Assembly (NCBI GenBank): GCA_014376805.1
Contig: JACMQU010000183.1
Span: 1-64,000, forward strand
Source: Bacteroidia bacterium
GTDB lineage: Bacteria > Bacteroidota > Bacteroidia > UKL13-3
DNA: 64,000 nt
Reading direction: 5' to 3'
This document shows, piece by piece, positions 17,033 to 27,335 of the stretch. Every line of letters begins with the position of its first letter. The first letter of the stretch is position 1. Made by a program: the position numbers and the translations under genes. The notes beneath the pieces are model-generated. The model saw only the letters and a list, made by a program, of their open reading frames with translations, was not told the origin of the DNA and did not search any database.

Positions 17033-19081
17033 ATGGATAAAGAAATTTTATTGGAAGCCTGGTCGCACATGTGTACTGCACGCTCAATGGCTGATATTTA
17101 TGATGCCAACAGGCCCATTGCCAAATATGTACATTCTACAAGCAGAGGCCATGAAGCAATTCAGTTAGCCGTTGGAATGCAATTAACCGGATCGGATTAC
17201 GCATCTCCATATTACCGGGATGAAAGTATGTTATTAGCAATGGGTATGAGCCCGTATGAGTTAATGCTTCAATTACTTGCTAAGGCAGAAGATCCATTTT
17301 CCGGGGGCAGAACTTATTATTCACATCCAAATTTAAAACGCGAAGGGTTTTGCAAAATGCCCCACCAAAGTAGCGCAACAGGCATGCAGGCTATACCTGC
17401 CACCGGTATGGCACATGGCATTGCTTATTTGGAAAGCCAAGGCCTACTCAATGCTCATGAAGCACCGGTTGTACTTTGCAGTTTAGGTGATGGTTCTGTT
17501 ACTGAAGGTGAAGTTGCCGAAGCATTACAGATGGCGGTACTTAAGCGATTGCCCATATTCTACCTCATACAGGATAACGACTGGGGCATTAGTGCAAGTG
17601 GTTCGGAAATGCGGGCAATGGATGCCTATGAATATGCGGGAGGTTTTAAAGGACTGCAACGCATGCGGGTTGATGGAAGTGATTTCATAAAATCGTGGAC
17701 GGCTGCCCTGCAGTGTATGGCTTATGTTAGGGAACAGCGTGCTCCTATTTTATTGCATGCCAAGGTGCCTTTACTCGGACATCATACTTCCGGAGTTCGT
17801 AAAGAGTGGTACAGGAGTGAAGAGGATATGAATAAGCATTTAAAAGATGATCCACTCCCCAAACTTTATCAGCAACTTATAAATATGGGCGTAAGTGCCG
17901 AAGAATTAAAAGAAATTGATGAAATTGAAACGGATAAAGTTGCCCAACAATTTAAACAAGCCATTGCGGCGCAAGATCCGGCAGTAGAAACCGTAATGGA
18001 TCATATTTTTGCGCCTAGTGGTGCTACCGAAGAAACAGGAATTCGTAAACCCGAAGGAAAAGAGCCTGTGGTTATGGTTGATGCTGCTTTACATGCGGTA
18101 GATGAACTGATGAAAAGACATCCGGAATGTATCTTTTATGGACAGGATGTTGGTGCACGCCTTGGCGGGGTATTTCGTGAAGCGGCTACACTTGCCGGAA
18201 AATATGGCGATGACAGGGTTTTTAATACACCTATACAAGAAGCATATATTGTTGGTTCAACTGCAGGTATGAGTGCTGTGGGTGTAAAACCTATTGTTGA
18301 AATTCAGTTTGCAGATTATGTTTGGACAGGGATTAATCAGCTGGTATGTGAAATTACCAAATCGTGTTATTTAACTATGGGCAAATTTCCTGTTAGTGCA
18401 GTTATAAGAATACCTATTGGTGCTTATGGTGGCGGTGGACCTTATCATTCGGGAAGTATTGAATCTACACTGCTTACACTTAAGGGAATTAAAATAGCCT
18501 ATCCAAGTAATGCTGCTGATATGAAGGGTTTAATGAAAGCGGCTTATTATGATGGTAATCCCTGTATTATGCTTGAACACAAAGGCCTTTACTGGAGTAA
18601 AAATCCGGGTACAGAGCTGGCACGGTGTATTGAACCGGATGAAGATTATGTATTGCCGTTTGGTAGGGCAAATATTGTTTTAAAGGCTAGTGATGAATGT
18701 GTAAACAATGGGGAATCTTGTGTGGTGATTGCATACGGAATGGGAGTTTACTGGGCTCTTGCAGCTGCAAAAAATTTTTCGGGAATGATTGAGATTATTG
18801 ATTTAAGAAGTTTGCAGCCATTGGATGAAAACACCATCATGAATACCGTTAAAAAGCATGGTAAATGCCTTGTACTAACAGAAGAATCTTTATTAAACTC
18901 TTTTGCAGAAAGTTTGGCAGCACGCATTATGCAGCAATGTTTTACAAGCCTTGATGCCCCCGTTGCTACTTTAGGTGCATTAAATGTGCCTGCTATACCG
19001 CTAAACACTGCACTTGAGGCCGAAATTTTACCTAATGCTGATAAGTTAACTGTAAAATTAATGGAACTATTAAAATACTGA
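17033..19081 (+). CDS. 2-oxoacid dehydrogenase E1, alpha and beta subunits fused (branched-chain type)
   Basis: A 682-aa TPP-dependent enzyme. Residues 1 to about 325 are the E1-alpha part with the thiamine diphosphate motif GDGSVTEGE (152-160) closing on NDWGIS (Asn182). Residues about 340-682 are the E1-beta part (VDAALHAVDELMKRHPECIFYGQDVG, QFADYVWTGINQL, GAYGGGGPYHSGSIE). It decarboxylates branched-chain (or related) 2-oxoacids and passes the acyl group to a lipoyl E2. Fused E1 proteins are common in Bacteroidota. E2 and E3 are not in the window, so the complex is encoded in pieces. Confidence 0.9.
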   Translation: MDKEILLEAWSHMCTARSMADIYDANRPIAKYVHSTSRGHEAIQLAVGMQLTGSDYASPYYRDESMLLAMGMSPYELMLQLLAKAEDPFSGGRTYYSHPNLKREGFCKMPHQSSATGMQAIPATGMAHGIAYLESQGLLNAHEAPVVLCSLGDGSVTEGEVAEALQMAVLKRLPIFYLIQDNDWGISASGSEMRAMDAYEYAGGFKGLQRMRVDGSDFIKSWTAALQCMAYVREQRAPILLHAKVPLLGHHTSGVRKEWYRSEEDMNKHLKDDPLPKLYQQLINMGVSAEELKEIDEIETDKVAQQFKQAIAAQDPAVETVMDHIFAPSGATEETGIRKPEGKEPVVMVDAALHAVDELMKRHPECIFYGQDVGARLGGVFREAATLAGKYGDDRVFNTPIQEAYIVGSTAGMSAVGVKPIVEIQFADYVWTGINQLVCEITKSCYLTMGKFPVSAVIRIPIGAYGGGGPYHSGSIESTLLTLKGIKIAYPSNAADMKGLMKAAYYDGNPCIMLEHKGLYWSKNPGTELARCIEPDEDYVLPFGRANIVLKASDECVNNGESCVVIAYGMGVYWALAAAKNFSGMIEIIDLRSLQPLDENTIMNTVKKHGKCLVLTEESLLNSFAESLAARIMQQCFTSLDAPVATLGALNVPAIPLNTALEAEILPNADKLTVKLMELLKY

Positions 19082-19208
19082 TAAATGATCCTGATTATAC
19101 TATTACTATAGTTATTTATGCTATTATTTAGCCTGCCTGCAAAAATTTGCAACGGATAAATAGAGCGTTAACTTAGGTTCAACTAGTAAATAGAAAATTA
19201 GGTTTACC

Positions 19209-19292
19209 ATGCCCTTGGCCACAAATATTACCCGCATTGGATTGTTGCATAGCGAAAGCTGGTTTTATTATTTAATTTTACCAGTACAATGA
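19209..19292 (+). CDS. Possible 27-aa leader ORF coupled to the next gene
   Basis: ATG at 19209 opens a 27-codon frame whose TGA overlaps the downstream ATG as ATGA (19289-19292). The peptide is mostly hydrophobic with aromatic residues near the end (SWFYYLILPVQ). The overlap is the classical arrangement for translational coupling. The ORF is short and may be chance; I have no homology evidence. Confidence 0.25.
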   Translation: MPLATNITRIGLLHSESWFYYLILPVQ

Positions 19293-20971
19293 AAGTTACT
19301 CTTCCTAAAAACGCCAGTCTTAAATTTATTAATCTGTGTAAAATATTTTTTACAGAACAGGTAAAATTTGATAACGAAAGTATTGTTGTAAAGCAGCAAG
19401 TTTTAAATCAATTATTGGAAGTTGAATTTGCCAGTAAAAAATTTAACATTCAATTACACAATGCCTTATTGTTCTCGCTTGTTTATCCTGTTAATGAAGA
19501 GATTTATAAACTCACAGATCAGGTTATGCAAAAATTGGTTCAGACAGTTAGCAGAAAAGTAGTGGAAAATGCGGATGAATACTATAACTCCGGCATTTCG
19601 GGATCGATGGTATGTGCGCGGTTTGGGTTGTTATTAAACCAATGGTTACTTATTCAAAACACGGATATGTTGCAACTTTCATCTATTGAAGGTGAAAATT
19701 CTGATCTGGTAAGTAAACTCACATTTACACTTAATCCGGTTGAGCAGGAACTTATGCCTGATGATGCATGTTATTATAATGAATGGAAGGAAATGTATCT
19801 TGGTTCAATAAGTGACAATACTAAATTACTTACCTATTATGTGAATGCATGTTTGCAAATGACGGGCTCCATTTCTTACAAGGAAAGCATTTTTTCGGGT
19901 TTTGATTTCTATACTCAGTTTTTGTTAGATAAAAAGTTACAAGGCCTAAGTTTAGGTAGACAAACCAAAGGAGAAATTCATTTTCACCCAAATGGAATTC
20001 AGAAAAAAACAGATTTAGAATTGGTAATAAAACAAGGTAAGCCAAAAGCCTTTGTACTTACAACTGCAGAAAAAATAAACTTAGTAAATTTAGCAAGAGG
20101 AACGATGGCTTCCTTGTTACGCGAAACGGATACCTTTTCTTATGCACAAATACCGGAAACAGAGTTGTTTGACATGCACAATGGAATAAGTGTTGCGCTG
20201 TATTATATGATACCTGAACAAAAATTTGCTTTACAATCATACGTTGGGTATTTGTTGTTTAAAAATGGTGTTCCCATGGCTTATGGGGGTTGTTGGTTAT
20301 TTGCCCGCCAGGCTGCATTTGGGGTAAATGTATTACCTCCCTACCGAGGTGGTGAATCAGCGAATGTAGTTTGTCAGTTATTGAGATTATATTTTCACCG
20401 TTTTCAATTACAGCAATTTACGGTTGATCCCTATCAGATTGGTCAGGGAAATGAAGACGGAATTTCATCGGGAGCATTCTGGTTTTATTATAAACTTGGG
20501 TTCAGACCCATGCAAAAACAATATGCTGAACTGGCTGATGCAGAAATGCTAAAAATGGCTATTGATAAAAGCTATAAAACGCCTTTAAACACTTTAATAA
20601 TATTAGCTAATTCTGAATTGTACTGGAAGCAAAAAGACAGCCCTGCAGTTTATTACCCCTTACTTAAAGTGAGTGAAGTTATAAGCCGTTATGTTTGTGA
20701 TTATTATGCCGGCAATCGCAGGTTAGCTTTAAATGCTGCTAAATTAAAGTATATGAAACAGGTTAAAAAAACACTTTCAAAAAACTCTTTTCTTAATAAT
20801 TTATTGTTGACTTTAGAAGCCATTGGAGCATTTGAAAAATTATCAGCCTATGCGTTACAAAAAGTATGTGAGGCATATACCTTAAAAGGTAAAAATGAAG
20901 CAAACGCCTTTATAGAAATTCAAAAAGTGAAAAAATATTGTGAATTGTTTGAAAGTAAAATTTTTACGTAA
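19289..20971 (+). CDS. Uncharacterised 560-aa protein with GNAT-like domain
   Basis: No named family is recognised. Residues 1-250 are mainly helical and lack a signal peptide. Residues about 310-410 look like a GNAT acyltransferase fold: VGYLLFKNGVPMAYGGCWLF (strands), VLPPYRGGESA (349-358, in place of the acyl-CoA pyrophosphate loop), and SGAFWFYYKLGFRP (394-407), the GNAT ending. An unusual segment VDPYQIGQGNEDG (379-391) lies between. The C-terminal 130 residues are helical and lysine-rich. It lies 207 nt downstream of the E1 dehydrogenase gene. Function unknown; an N-acyltransferase is the best guess from sequence alone. Confidence 0.7.
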   Translation: MKVTLPKNASLKFINLCKIFFTEQVKFDNESIVVKQQVLNQLLEVEFASKKFNIQLHNALLFSLVYPVNEEIYKLTDQVMQKLVQTVSRKVVENADEYYNSGISGSMVCARFGLLLNQWLLIQNTDMLQLSSIEGENSDLVSKLTFTLNPVEQELMPDDACYYNEWKEMYLGSISDNTKLLTYYVNACLQMTGSISYKESIFSGFDFYTQFLLDKKLQGLSLGRQTKGEIHFHPNGIQKKTDLELVIKQGKPKAFVLTTAEKINLVNLARGTMASLLRETDTFSYAQIPETELFDMHNGISVALYYMIPEQKFALQSYVGYLLFKNGVPMAYGGCWLFARQAAFGVNVLPPYRGGESANVVCQLLRLYFHRFQLQQFTVDPYQIGQGNEDGISSGAFWFYYKLGFRPMQKQYAELADAEMLKMAIDKSYKTPLNTLIILANSELYWKQKDSPAVYYPLLKVSEVISRYVCDYYAGNRRLALNAAKLKYMKQVKKTLSKNSFLNNLLLTLEAIGAFEKLSAYALQKVCEAYTLKGKNEANAFIEIQKVKKYCELFESKIFT

Positions 20972-21124
20972 ATTTATTTGTGATCTGTAACTTTTACAAG
21001 AAATCCAACAGGAGTAGCCTTCTAATGCATTTACGCCAATTTCCTTTTCTTGTTGAATTAAAAACGCAACATTGTTTGGCTTTCGAATGAATTATGCGCA
21101 AATTTGCGGTATTCAAAAAAAATC

Positions 21125-23362
21125 ATGACCGAAGCACAACCAACAGGCGATCTGGCCACGGCTGAACAAGCCGGGCAACTCGGACTCAGACCTGAGGAGT
21201 TTGAAAAAATAAAAGAGATCCTGGGACGCACACCTAACTTTACAGAATTAAGTATTTATAGCGTAATGTGGAGCGAGCATTGTTCCTACAAGAATTCTAT
21301 TGTTTGGCTTAAAACATTACCTAAAGAAGGAGAAAAAATGTTAGCGATGGCCGGTGAAGAAAATGCCGGATTGATAGATATCGGAGATGGCCTGGCCTGT
21401 TGTTTTAAAATTGAAAGTCATAACCACCCCAGTGCAATAGAACCTTATCAGGGTGCTGCAACCGGTGTGGGAGGTATTAACAGAGATATATTTAGTATGG
21501 GAGCCAGACCCATTGCACAATTAAACTCATTGCGCTTTGGTAATATTGAGAATGAGCGCACCAAATGGTTAGTACGCGGTATTGTAAAAGGTATAGGCAA
21601 TTATGGAAATGCATTTGGCATTCCAACAGTTGGTGGCGAGGTATATTTTGATGACTGTTACCAGATTAATCCATTGGTAAATGCAATGAGTGTAGGGATT
21701 GCCAAAGTTGGTAAAACGGTTTCCGCTATTTCTGAAGGTATAGGCAATCCGGTATATATTTTTGGTTCAGCAACAGGTAAAGATGGTATTCATGGGGCAG
21801 CATTTGCTTCAAAAGATATTACGGAAGATTCTGCTAAAGACCTTCCATCGGTTCAGGTGGGAGATCCTTTTTGGGAGAAACTTATTTTAGAAGCCAGTTT
21901 GGAATTACTTGAAACGGATGCTGTTGTTGGAATGCAGGACATGGGTGCAGCTGGCATTACCTGTTCTACCAGTGAGATGAGTGCTAAAAGCGGTACAGGA
22001 ATGAAAGTTTGGCTTGATAAGGTACCTATGCGCCAGGATGGTATGAAGGACTGGGAAATTTTGCTTTCTGAAAGCCAGGAACGAATGTTGGTAATTGTGC
22101 ATAAAGGGCAAGAGAAAGTAGTTGAAAAGATTTTTGAAAAATGGGATCTTACCTTTGCTATTATTGGTGAAGTTACAGATACTGCGCGGGTGCAATACTA
22201 TATGAATGGGATACTTTGTGCAGATATACCGGGCGAAAGTCTGGTTTTGGGTGGTGGGGCTCCTGTTTATCACCGCGAGTATTCTGAACCAAAATATTTT
22301 AGAGAAATAGAAAAATTTAAAATGGATGAGGTATCTGATTGCACCATGGAAGAAGTAAAAGCAATTTTAAAATACCTGATCGGACACCCTAATATTGCAA
22401 GTAAACGTTGGGTGTATAATCAATTCGACAGCATGGTTGGAACCGTTAACCAAAGCACAAATGCGCCTAGTGATGCGGCCGTTGTAAAAGTTAAAGGCAC
22501 CGGTAAATCTATTGCAATGACTGTAGATTGTAACAGCCGGTATGTTTATGCAAACCCTTATGTGGGTGCACAGATTGCTGTAGCGGAAGCCGCCAGAAAT
22601 CTGGTTTGTTCTGGTGCTGAACCCGCTGCTATTACCAACTGTTTAAATTTCGGAAATCCTTATAATCCTGAAGTTTATTATCAGTTTGTTTATGCCATTA
22701 AAGGGATGGGTGATGCCTGCCGAAAATTTAATACCCCGGTTACAGGTGGAAATGTAAGTTTTTATAATCAAAGCAATGATGAAAATGCTGTTTTTCCAAC
22801 TCCTACTATTGGCATGGTTGGGCTAATTGAATCAGGCAAGAAACATATGACTTTAGACTTTAAACTTCAGGGAGATGTAATTTATTTGCTTGGGGATTCG
22901 AAGAATGATCTTGGCTGCTCTCATTACCTTGCCCATTACCTTAAGGTTAGCCATTCGCCTGCACCCTATTTTAATCTGGAGGAAGAGTATAATTTACATA
23001 AAATTCTTTTATTGCTTATTAGTAAAGAACTGATCCAAAGTGCACATGATGTGAGTGAGGGTGGCCTGATGGTTACCCTTATGGAAAGTGCCATGATAAG
23101 AGATCTTGGTTTTGATATTACAAGAGAAATAAGAGACAGAACAGATGCATTTTTATTTGGTGAAGCTCAGGGGAGAGTAGTAGTTTCTGTGAGAAGTACT
23201 TTAGCCAGAGCATTTGATGAATTTATGAATACTACTGCAGTTAAATTTGAAAAAATAGGGGAAGTGAACACGGGTAAAATTTCTTTTAATGGTAATAATT
23301 TGGGTTCAATAAAAGATTACAAGCATACGTATGATACTGCTTTGGAAGAAGCTTTAAAGTAA
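21125..23362 (+). CDS. purL: Phosphoribosylformylglycinamidine synthase subunit PurL
   Basis: A 745-aa protein, the small (PurS/PurL/PurQ-type) PurL that uses ATP and ammonia to make FGAM in purine synthesis. Visible: [70 protein letters not shown] and [17 protein letters not shown] placed the start at ATG 21125, because the upstream in-frame TTG at 21104 lies inside a likely promoter (TTG-N20-CAAATTTG, one mismatch). PurQ and PurS are not nearby. Confidence 0.96.
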   Translation: MTEAQPTGDLATAEQAGQLGLRPEEFEKIKEILGRTPNFTELSIYSVMWSEHCSYKNSIVWLKTLPKEGEKMLAMAGEENAGLIDIGDGLACCFKIESHNHPSAIEPYQGAATGVGGINRDIFSMGARPIAQLNSLRFGNIENERTKWLVRGIVKGIGNYGNAFGIPTVGGEVYFDDCYQINPLVNAMSVGIAKVGKTVSAISEGIGNPVYIFGSATGKDGIHGAAFASKDITEDSAKDLPSVQVGDPFWEKLILEASLELLETDAVVGMQDMGAAGITCSTSEMSAKSGTGMKVWLDKVPMRQDGMKDWEILLSESQERMLVIVHKGQEKVVEKIFEKWDLTFAIIGEVTDTARVQYYMNGILCADIPGESLVLGGGAPVYHREYSEPKYFREIEKFKMDEVSDCTMEEVKAILKYLIGHPNIASKRWVYNQFDSMVGTVNQSTNAPSDAAVVKVKGTGKSIAMTVDCNSRYVYANPYVGAQIAVAEAARNLVCSGAEPAAITNCLNFGNPYNPEVYYQFVYAIKGMGDACRKFNTPVTGGNVSFYNQSNDENAVFPTPTIGMVGLIESGKKHMTLDFKLQGDVIYLLGDSKNDLGCSHYLAHYLKVSHSPAPYFNLEEEYNLHKILLLLISKELIQSAHDVSEGGLMVTLMESAMIRDLGFDITREIRDRTDAFLFGEAQGRVVVSVRSTLARAFDEFMNTTAVKFEKIGEVNTGKISFNGNNLGSIKDYKHTYDTALEEALK

Positions 23363-23434
23363 TTTAGTGATTAAAACGTATATAAAAACCAACTTGTGAT
23401 GTTTAATTGTTTAATTTGCTTCTTAATATAAATA

Positions 23435-24265
23435 ATGGCTTTAGATCAATTTGAAGAAGACCCTGCAAGCCCAAAGGAAATGGGCTTTTTTGAGCATATA
23501 GACGAACTGAGAAAACATATCATCAGATCTGTTCTGGCAATTCTTATTTGTGCGGTTATTGTGTTTTTAAATAAAAGCCTTCTATTCGATACTATACTTT
23601 TTGGTCCGATGCACACTGATTTCTGGACCTATGTGCAAATGTGCAAACTCTCGCATTCACTAACAGGAACTGATGTGTATTGCTTAAAAGAAATGGGCTT
23701 TGTATTATCAAACATTGATATAACCGGACAATTCTCACAACATCTTTTTATAGCCTTTATTGGTGGCGTTATTATTTCATTTCCATTTGTGCTCTGGCAA
23801 TTCTGGATTTTTATTAAGCCGGCTTTAGGAAGCAGAGAGATAAAATACGCAAGAGGGCTTGTGTTCTATAGTTCAGGCTTATTTTTTATTGGTATTTTAT
23901 TTGGCTATTTTGTGTTATCACCGCTATCCATAAGTTTTCTAGGTTCATACCGCGTAAGTGAATTAGTAAGTAATGAGATAAATTTAGAATCTTATGTTTC
24001 CTTTCTCTCCACACTAACTTTTGCAACAGGAATAATTTTTGAGATGCCCATATTGGTATATTTTCTTGCTAAAATAGGGATATTAGGAAGCGGAATAATG
24101 CGAAAGTATCGCCGTTATGCGTTGGTAGTTATTCTTATTTTAGCAGGTATTTTAACCCCTTCGCCTGATATGGCCAGCCAGATAATGATGGCTTTACCTT
24201 TATACGGGTTATACGAGTTAAGTATTATTGTAGCCAGAAGGGTAGAAAAAAACAAAATGAAGTAA
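23435..24265 (+). CDS. tatC: Twin-arginine translocase subunit TatC
   Basis: A 276-aa inner-membrane protein with six predicted helices. Starts with MGFFEHIDELRKHIIRSV, the conserved TatC entry motif, and contains PFVLWQFWIFIKPALGSREIKYARG, the family's Phe/Trp/Pro-rich loop, and ILTPSPDMASQIMMALPLYGLYE near the end. TatC recognises twin-arginine signal peptides. TatA/TatB genes are not adjacent. Confidence 0.96.
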   Translation: MALDQFEEDPASPKEMGFFEHIDELRKHIIRSVLAILICAVIVFLNKSLLFDTILFGPMHTDFWTYVQMCKLSHSLTGTDVYCLKEMGFVLSNIDITGQFSQHLFIAFIGGVIISFPFVLWQFWIFIKPALGSREIKYARGLVFYSSGLFFIGILFGYFVLSPLSISFLGSYRVSELVSNEINLESYVSFLSTLTFATGIIFEMPILVYFLAKIGILGSGIMRKYRRYALVVILILAGILTPSPDMASQIMMALPLYGLYELSIIVARRVEKNKMK

Positions 24266-24378
24266 TTTGCAGTTATTAAAAAAAAATTAGATTTTCATTA
24301 GTAAATTCTACTTTGATTTAATTTTTTTTTTCTACTTTCGCAATATTAAAAAACATTAATCCCCTAATTTAAAAAATT

Positions 24379-24831
24379 ATGAAAATTATTAAACCGCTAA
24401 TCCTTGGATTTGCTCTTACTGCACTGGTTTTTAACGCATGTAAAAAGGATGAAGTAAAAACAACTTCAAAAACAGATTTGCTTACCGCTAAAGATTGGAA
24501 AATTACTGCTGCTACTATGACATCCTCTTCAGGTACTGTTGATATTTATGCACTGCTGCCTGCCTGCAATAAAGATGATTTATCAAAATATAATACCGAT
24601 CATACCATAACTGATAAAGCAGGTGCAACCAAATGTGATCAAAGTGAACCTTCCACTTCACCAGGAGGTAACTGGTCATTTATAAATAATGAATCTGGTT
24701 TAAGGATTATAGACAAAGATACTACAGATGCTAGCATTATTACCCTAACGTCTTCTACCTTAAAAATTTCAACTGTTGAGAACAGTTCAGGAACTGCACA
24801 AACAATTAACGTTACTTTTACTGCACAATAA
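24379..24831 (+). CDS. Small secreted lipoprotein, lipocalin-like
   Basis: A 150-aa protein with a signal peptide and lipobox LVFNAC (Cys20). The mature part, TDLLTAKDWKITAATMTSSSG..., ending in a strand-rich tail, resembles the short 'lipocalin-like' lipoproteins of Bacteroidota in which LTxxxWK follows the anchor. A possible promoter (TTG-N17-TACTTTCG, one mismatch) lies at 24313-24340, and a terminator follows at 24851, so it is monocistronic. Function unknown. Confidence 0.75.
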   Translation: MKIIKPLILGFALTALVFNACKKDEVKTTSKTDLLTAKDWKITAATMTSSSGTVDIYALLPACNKDDLSKYNTDHTITDKAGATKCDQSEPSTSPGGNWSFINNESGLRIIDKDTTDASIITLTSSTLKISTVENSSGTAQTINVTFTAQ

Positions 24832-24850
24832 TTAATATATAAAAAATAAA

Positions 24851-24880
24851 AAAGGCCACTCTAACCTAGTGGCTTTTTTT
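24851..24880 (+). terminator. Rho-independent terminator
   Basis: GGCCACT, a 7-nt loop, then AGTGGC and seven T, preceded by an A-run. It lies 20 nt after the lipoprotein stop codon and may work in both directions. Confidence 0.85.
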
Positions 24881-24910
24881 ATTTGTACCTCTACCAGTAA
24901 CTTTAAAAAT

Positions 24911-25339
24911 ATGAAAATAGCAATAGGTTGTGATCACGCCGGTTTTGAGTATAAAGAAGCCATTAAAAAAACCTTGACCGAACAAGGGCATGAAGTAAAA
25001 GATTTTGGAACAAATAGTAACCAGCCTATCGATTATCCTGACATCTCGCATCCGGTGGCTTTAAGTGTGGAGAATAAAGAGTGTGAATTTGGCATTCTCA
25101 TTTGCGGCAGTGCTAACGGAGTAGCTATGGCTGCTAACAAGCACAAAGGTGTAAGAGCTGCAATTTGCTGGGAAAATGAACTAAGCAAGCTTGCGCGAAC
25201 CCACAACGATGCGAATATTGTTTGTTTACCTGCGCGCTTTATTTCATTGACATTAGCGCAGCAAATTGTTCAAACTTTTATTGTCACACAATTTGAAAAC
25301 GGAAGACATTTAGTTAGGGTTAATAAAATAGACTGTTAG
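24911..25339 (+). CDS. rpiB: Ribose-5-phosphate isomerase B
   Basis: A 142-aa protein interconverting ribose-5-P and ribulose-5-P. Visible: MKIAIGCDHAGFEYKEAI at the N-terminus and CGSANGVAMAANKHKGVRAAICWE, with the RpiB catalytic Cys. The start is ATG 24911; the upstream in-frame extension falls in the terminator of the previous gene. It lies 16 nt before meaB. Confidence 0.95.
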   Translation: MKIAIGCDHAGFEYKEAIKKTLTEQGHEVKDFGTNSNQPIDYPDISHPVALSVENKECEFGILICGSANGVAMAANKHKGVRAAICWENELSKLARTHNDANIVCLPARFISLTLAQQIVQTFIVTQFENGRHLVRVNKIDC

Positions 25340-25355
25340 GTTTTAGTTTAATATT

Positions 25356-26258
25356 GTGCAGCAGGATTTCATAAAAAAAATACCATATGGAGAAACACGC
25401 GCATTAGCCCGGTTTTTATCTTTGGTTGAAAATGAAACTGTAGGTTACAAAGAAATATTAGCCTCACTTACTTTTCGAACTACCCCTGTAATTGGTATTA
25501 CAGGCCCACCGGGTGCAGGTAAAAGCACATTAATTAACCAACTTGCCAACCATTTACTAACCAACCATAAAAAAGTTGCTATAGTTGCCGTTGATCCAAG
25601 TTCTCCGTTTACACATGGGGCTTTAATGGGTGATCGGTTAAGGATGAGTGAACATTTTTTAAACCCATCTCTTTTTATTAGAAGTATGGCCACACGGGGA
25701 AGCCTGGGTGGACTGGCGCCTAAGATATTTGAAGTATGTGATGTACTTAGGGCTGCGCCATTTGATTATATAATTATTGAAACTGTTGGGGTAGGGCAGA
25801 GTGAAGTTGAAATTGCCGGACTGGCAGACACGACTGTTTTGGTGGTGGTTCCCGAAGCAGGAGATGAGATTCAAACTATCAAAAGTGGAATAATGGAGGT
25901 TGCAGACATTTTTGTTATTAATAAAGCTGACCGGGATGGTTCAGACATTTTTTATAAAAACATGCTCAGTTTATCTCATACAAATGCAAATGAATTTTGG
26001 GAGATTCCGGTTATTAAAACTATTGCTACACAGCAGAAAGGTATAGAAGCATTAATAGAAGCCATTCATCAACATGCAGCCATTCCGCCAAATTCCGGCA
26101 AAAAACTACACTTGTTGGCTCAAAGAGCTTTGGTAATGATTAAGGCTTTAAGAACACAAGATATAAGTCTTAATTCGTTAGAAAAGGAATTAAAAGAAAA
26201 CCTGGATAAAACTAATTTTAATCTGTATGGTTTTATAGAGAAATTCGAACTGAAATAG
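25356..26258 (+). CDS. meaB: MeaB/ArgK-type GTPase (methylmalonyl-CoA mutase chaperone)
   Basis: A 300-aa G3E GTPase starting at GTG. Walker A GPPGAGKST, switch segment DPSSPFTHGALMGDRLRM, and IETVGVGQSEVEI, all MeaB hallmarks; NKAD is the G4 box. MeaB loads and protects adenosylcobalamin-dependent methylmalonyl-CoA mutase. No mutase is in this window, but B12 uptake genes are at the left end, so the enzyme uses an imported cofactor by inference. It sits in a run rpiB-meaB-FMN reductase with 14-16 nt gaps. Confidence 0.92.
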   Translation: MQQDFIKKIPYGETRALARFLSLVENETVGYKEILASLTFRTTPVIGITGPPGAGKSTLINQLANHLLTNHKKVAIVAVDPSSPFTHGALMGDRLRMSEHFLNPSLFIRSMATRGSLGGLAPKIFEVCDVLRAAPFDYIIIETVGVGQSEVEIAGLADTTVLVVVPEAGDEIQTIKSGIMEVADIFVINKADRDGSDIFYKNMLSLSHTNANEFWEIPVIKTIATQQKGIEALIEAIHQHAAIPPNSGKKLHLLAQRALVMIKALRTQDISLNSLEKELKENLDKTNFNLYGFIEKFELK

Positions 26259-26272
26259 AAAGATTATTTATA

Positions 26273-26845
26273 ATGACCGTAACGATTATATCCGGCTCAT
26301 CAAGGGCCGACAATAACAGTTTAAGAGTAACCAAAGCAATTTCAGAATTACTGGAGCCTGCACACACTGTTAATATAATAGACTTTATTGGTTACGATAT
26401 TCCGTTAACAGCGCAGGGCGGTTTGAACCCATCTTTATTAACACCTTTTCAAGATAATTTAATTAAAAAAATTGACGAAGCACACGTAATAATTTTAATT
26501 TCTCCTGAATATAACTGGAGCACTACTCCCGAGATTTTAAATATGCTGCATTTATTGCCTTACAGGCCTTTTAATAATTTATTTAACAATAAAGTATTCG
26601 CATTAGTTGGTGTCTCAACAGGCAGAGGAGGCAAAGCACCAGCCATACATTTAATGCAGATTCTTAACAAACTCATAAGTTTTAGTAATCATGAATCAAT
26701 TGTTTCACCACGCATCTTTGAGGCACACGATACCAAAGAATCAGTAGATAATGAAGGCAAAAGTTTAGGTAATGCAATCTTTGATAAAGGACTATTGGAT
26801 TTTTGTAACTATACTATTAAAATGGGCGAAAGATGGTTTAGGTAA
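26273..26845 (+). CDS. NADPH-dependent FMN reductase-like flavoprotein
   Basis: A 190-aa flavodoxin-like protein. ISGSSRADNNSLRVTKAI (residues 5-22) is the FMN phosphate loop and SPEYNWSTTPEILNMLHLL matches the SPEYN-motif of the FMN_red family. Cytoplasmic oxidoreductase, substrate unknown. It starts 14 nt after meaB and converges with gldH with only 16 nt between stop codons. Confidence 0.88.
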   Translation: MTVTIISGSSRADNNSLRVTKAISELLEPAHTVNIIDFIGYDIPLTAQGGLNPSLLTPFQDNLIKKIDEAHVIILISPEYNWSTTPEILNMLHLLPYRPFNNLFNNKVFALVGVSTGRGGKAPAIHLMQILNKLISFSNHESIVSPRIFEAHDTKESVDNEGKSLGNAIFDKGLLDFCNYTIKMGERWFR

Positions 26846-26861
26846 AGTAAGTTTTTTGCAA

Positions 26862-27335
26862 TTATTCAGAAACAACTTCTTCAATTCTGATACCAGCAGA
26901 TTTAATATAAAGCAAAGTATCATTACGCATATTTTGTTCGAGTTCAAAACGATAAATACCTTTTTCATAAAAGCGGGTGTTTTTGTAAACAGGAATCTGA
27001 TAATCATACATGTCACCTAATCCTTTGCCCAGCCAGCGTCCGTTTTCATCAGCCAGTGTAAATTCTTTGCGTTCTTTTTGAAGTTGTTTATCCGGGTTTA
27101 TCTGCAAAACCATCATAAATAAATTGCAATATTTATAATCATTACTAACTCTCAGGTTTACATAAATATTATAAAGCCTGGAAGTGTCTTCAATATTTAC
27201 ATCAAAAAGTAAATGGTTTTTATAATACCATTGCTCATTTGCAATTTCCTTGTTTTCATCAAATACCCGGGTTTTATCGCATGCCTGAAAAGATAAAAGT
27301 AACCAGGATACAATTATTAATAAATTCCTATTCAT
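26862..27335 (-). CDS. gldH: Gliding motility lipoprotein GldH
   Basis: A 157-aa lipoprotein with lipobox LSFQAC (Cys19). The body (NEQWYYKNHLLFDVNIEDTSRLYNIYVNLRVSNDYKYCNLFMMV) and ending match GldH, a protein required for gliding/T9SS function in Flavobacterium. Its ATG directly abuts the stop codon of ricT (TAAATG), so the two are translated from one transcript. The window's T9SS-sorted proteins show that the system is active here. Confidence 0.9.
   Translation of the reverse strand: MNRNLLIIVSWLLLSFQACDKTRVFDENKEIANEQWYYKNHLLFDVNIEDTSRLYNIYVNLRVSNDYKYCNLFMMVLQINPDKQLQKERKEFTLADENGRWLGKGLGDMYDYQIPVYKNTRFYEKGIYRFELEQNMRNDTLLYIKSAGIRIEEVVSE

Noticed and set aside
18748-19152. 134-aa minus-strand frame opposite the end of the E1 dehydrogenase
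   Set aside because: Antisense to a conserved E1-beta C-terminus; no independent evidence.
21905-22273. 122-aa minus-strand frame opposite purL
   Set aside because: Antisense shadow of conserved PurL sequence, with no start context and no motifs.
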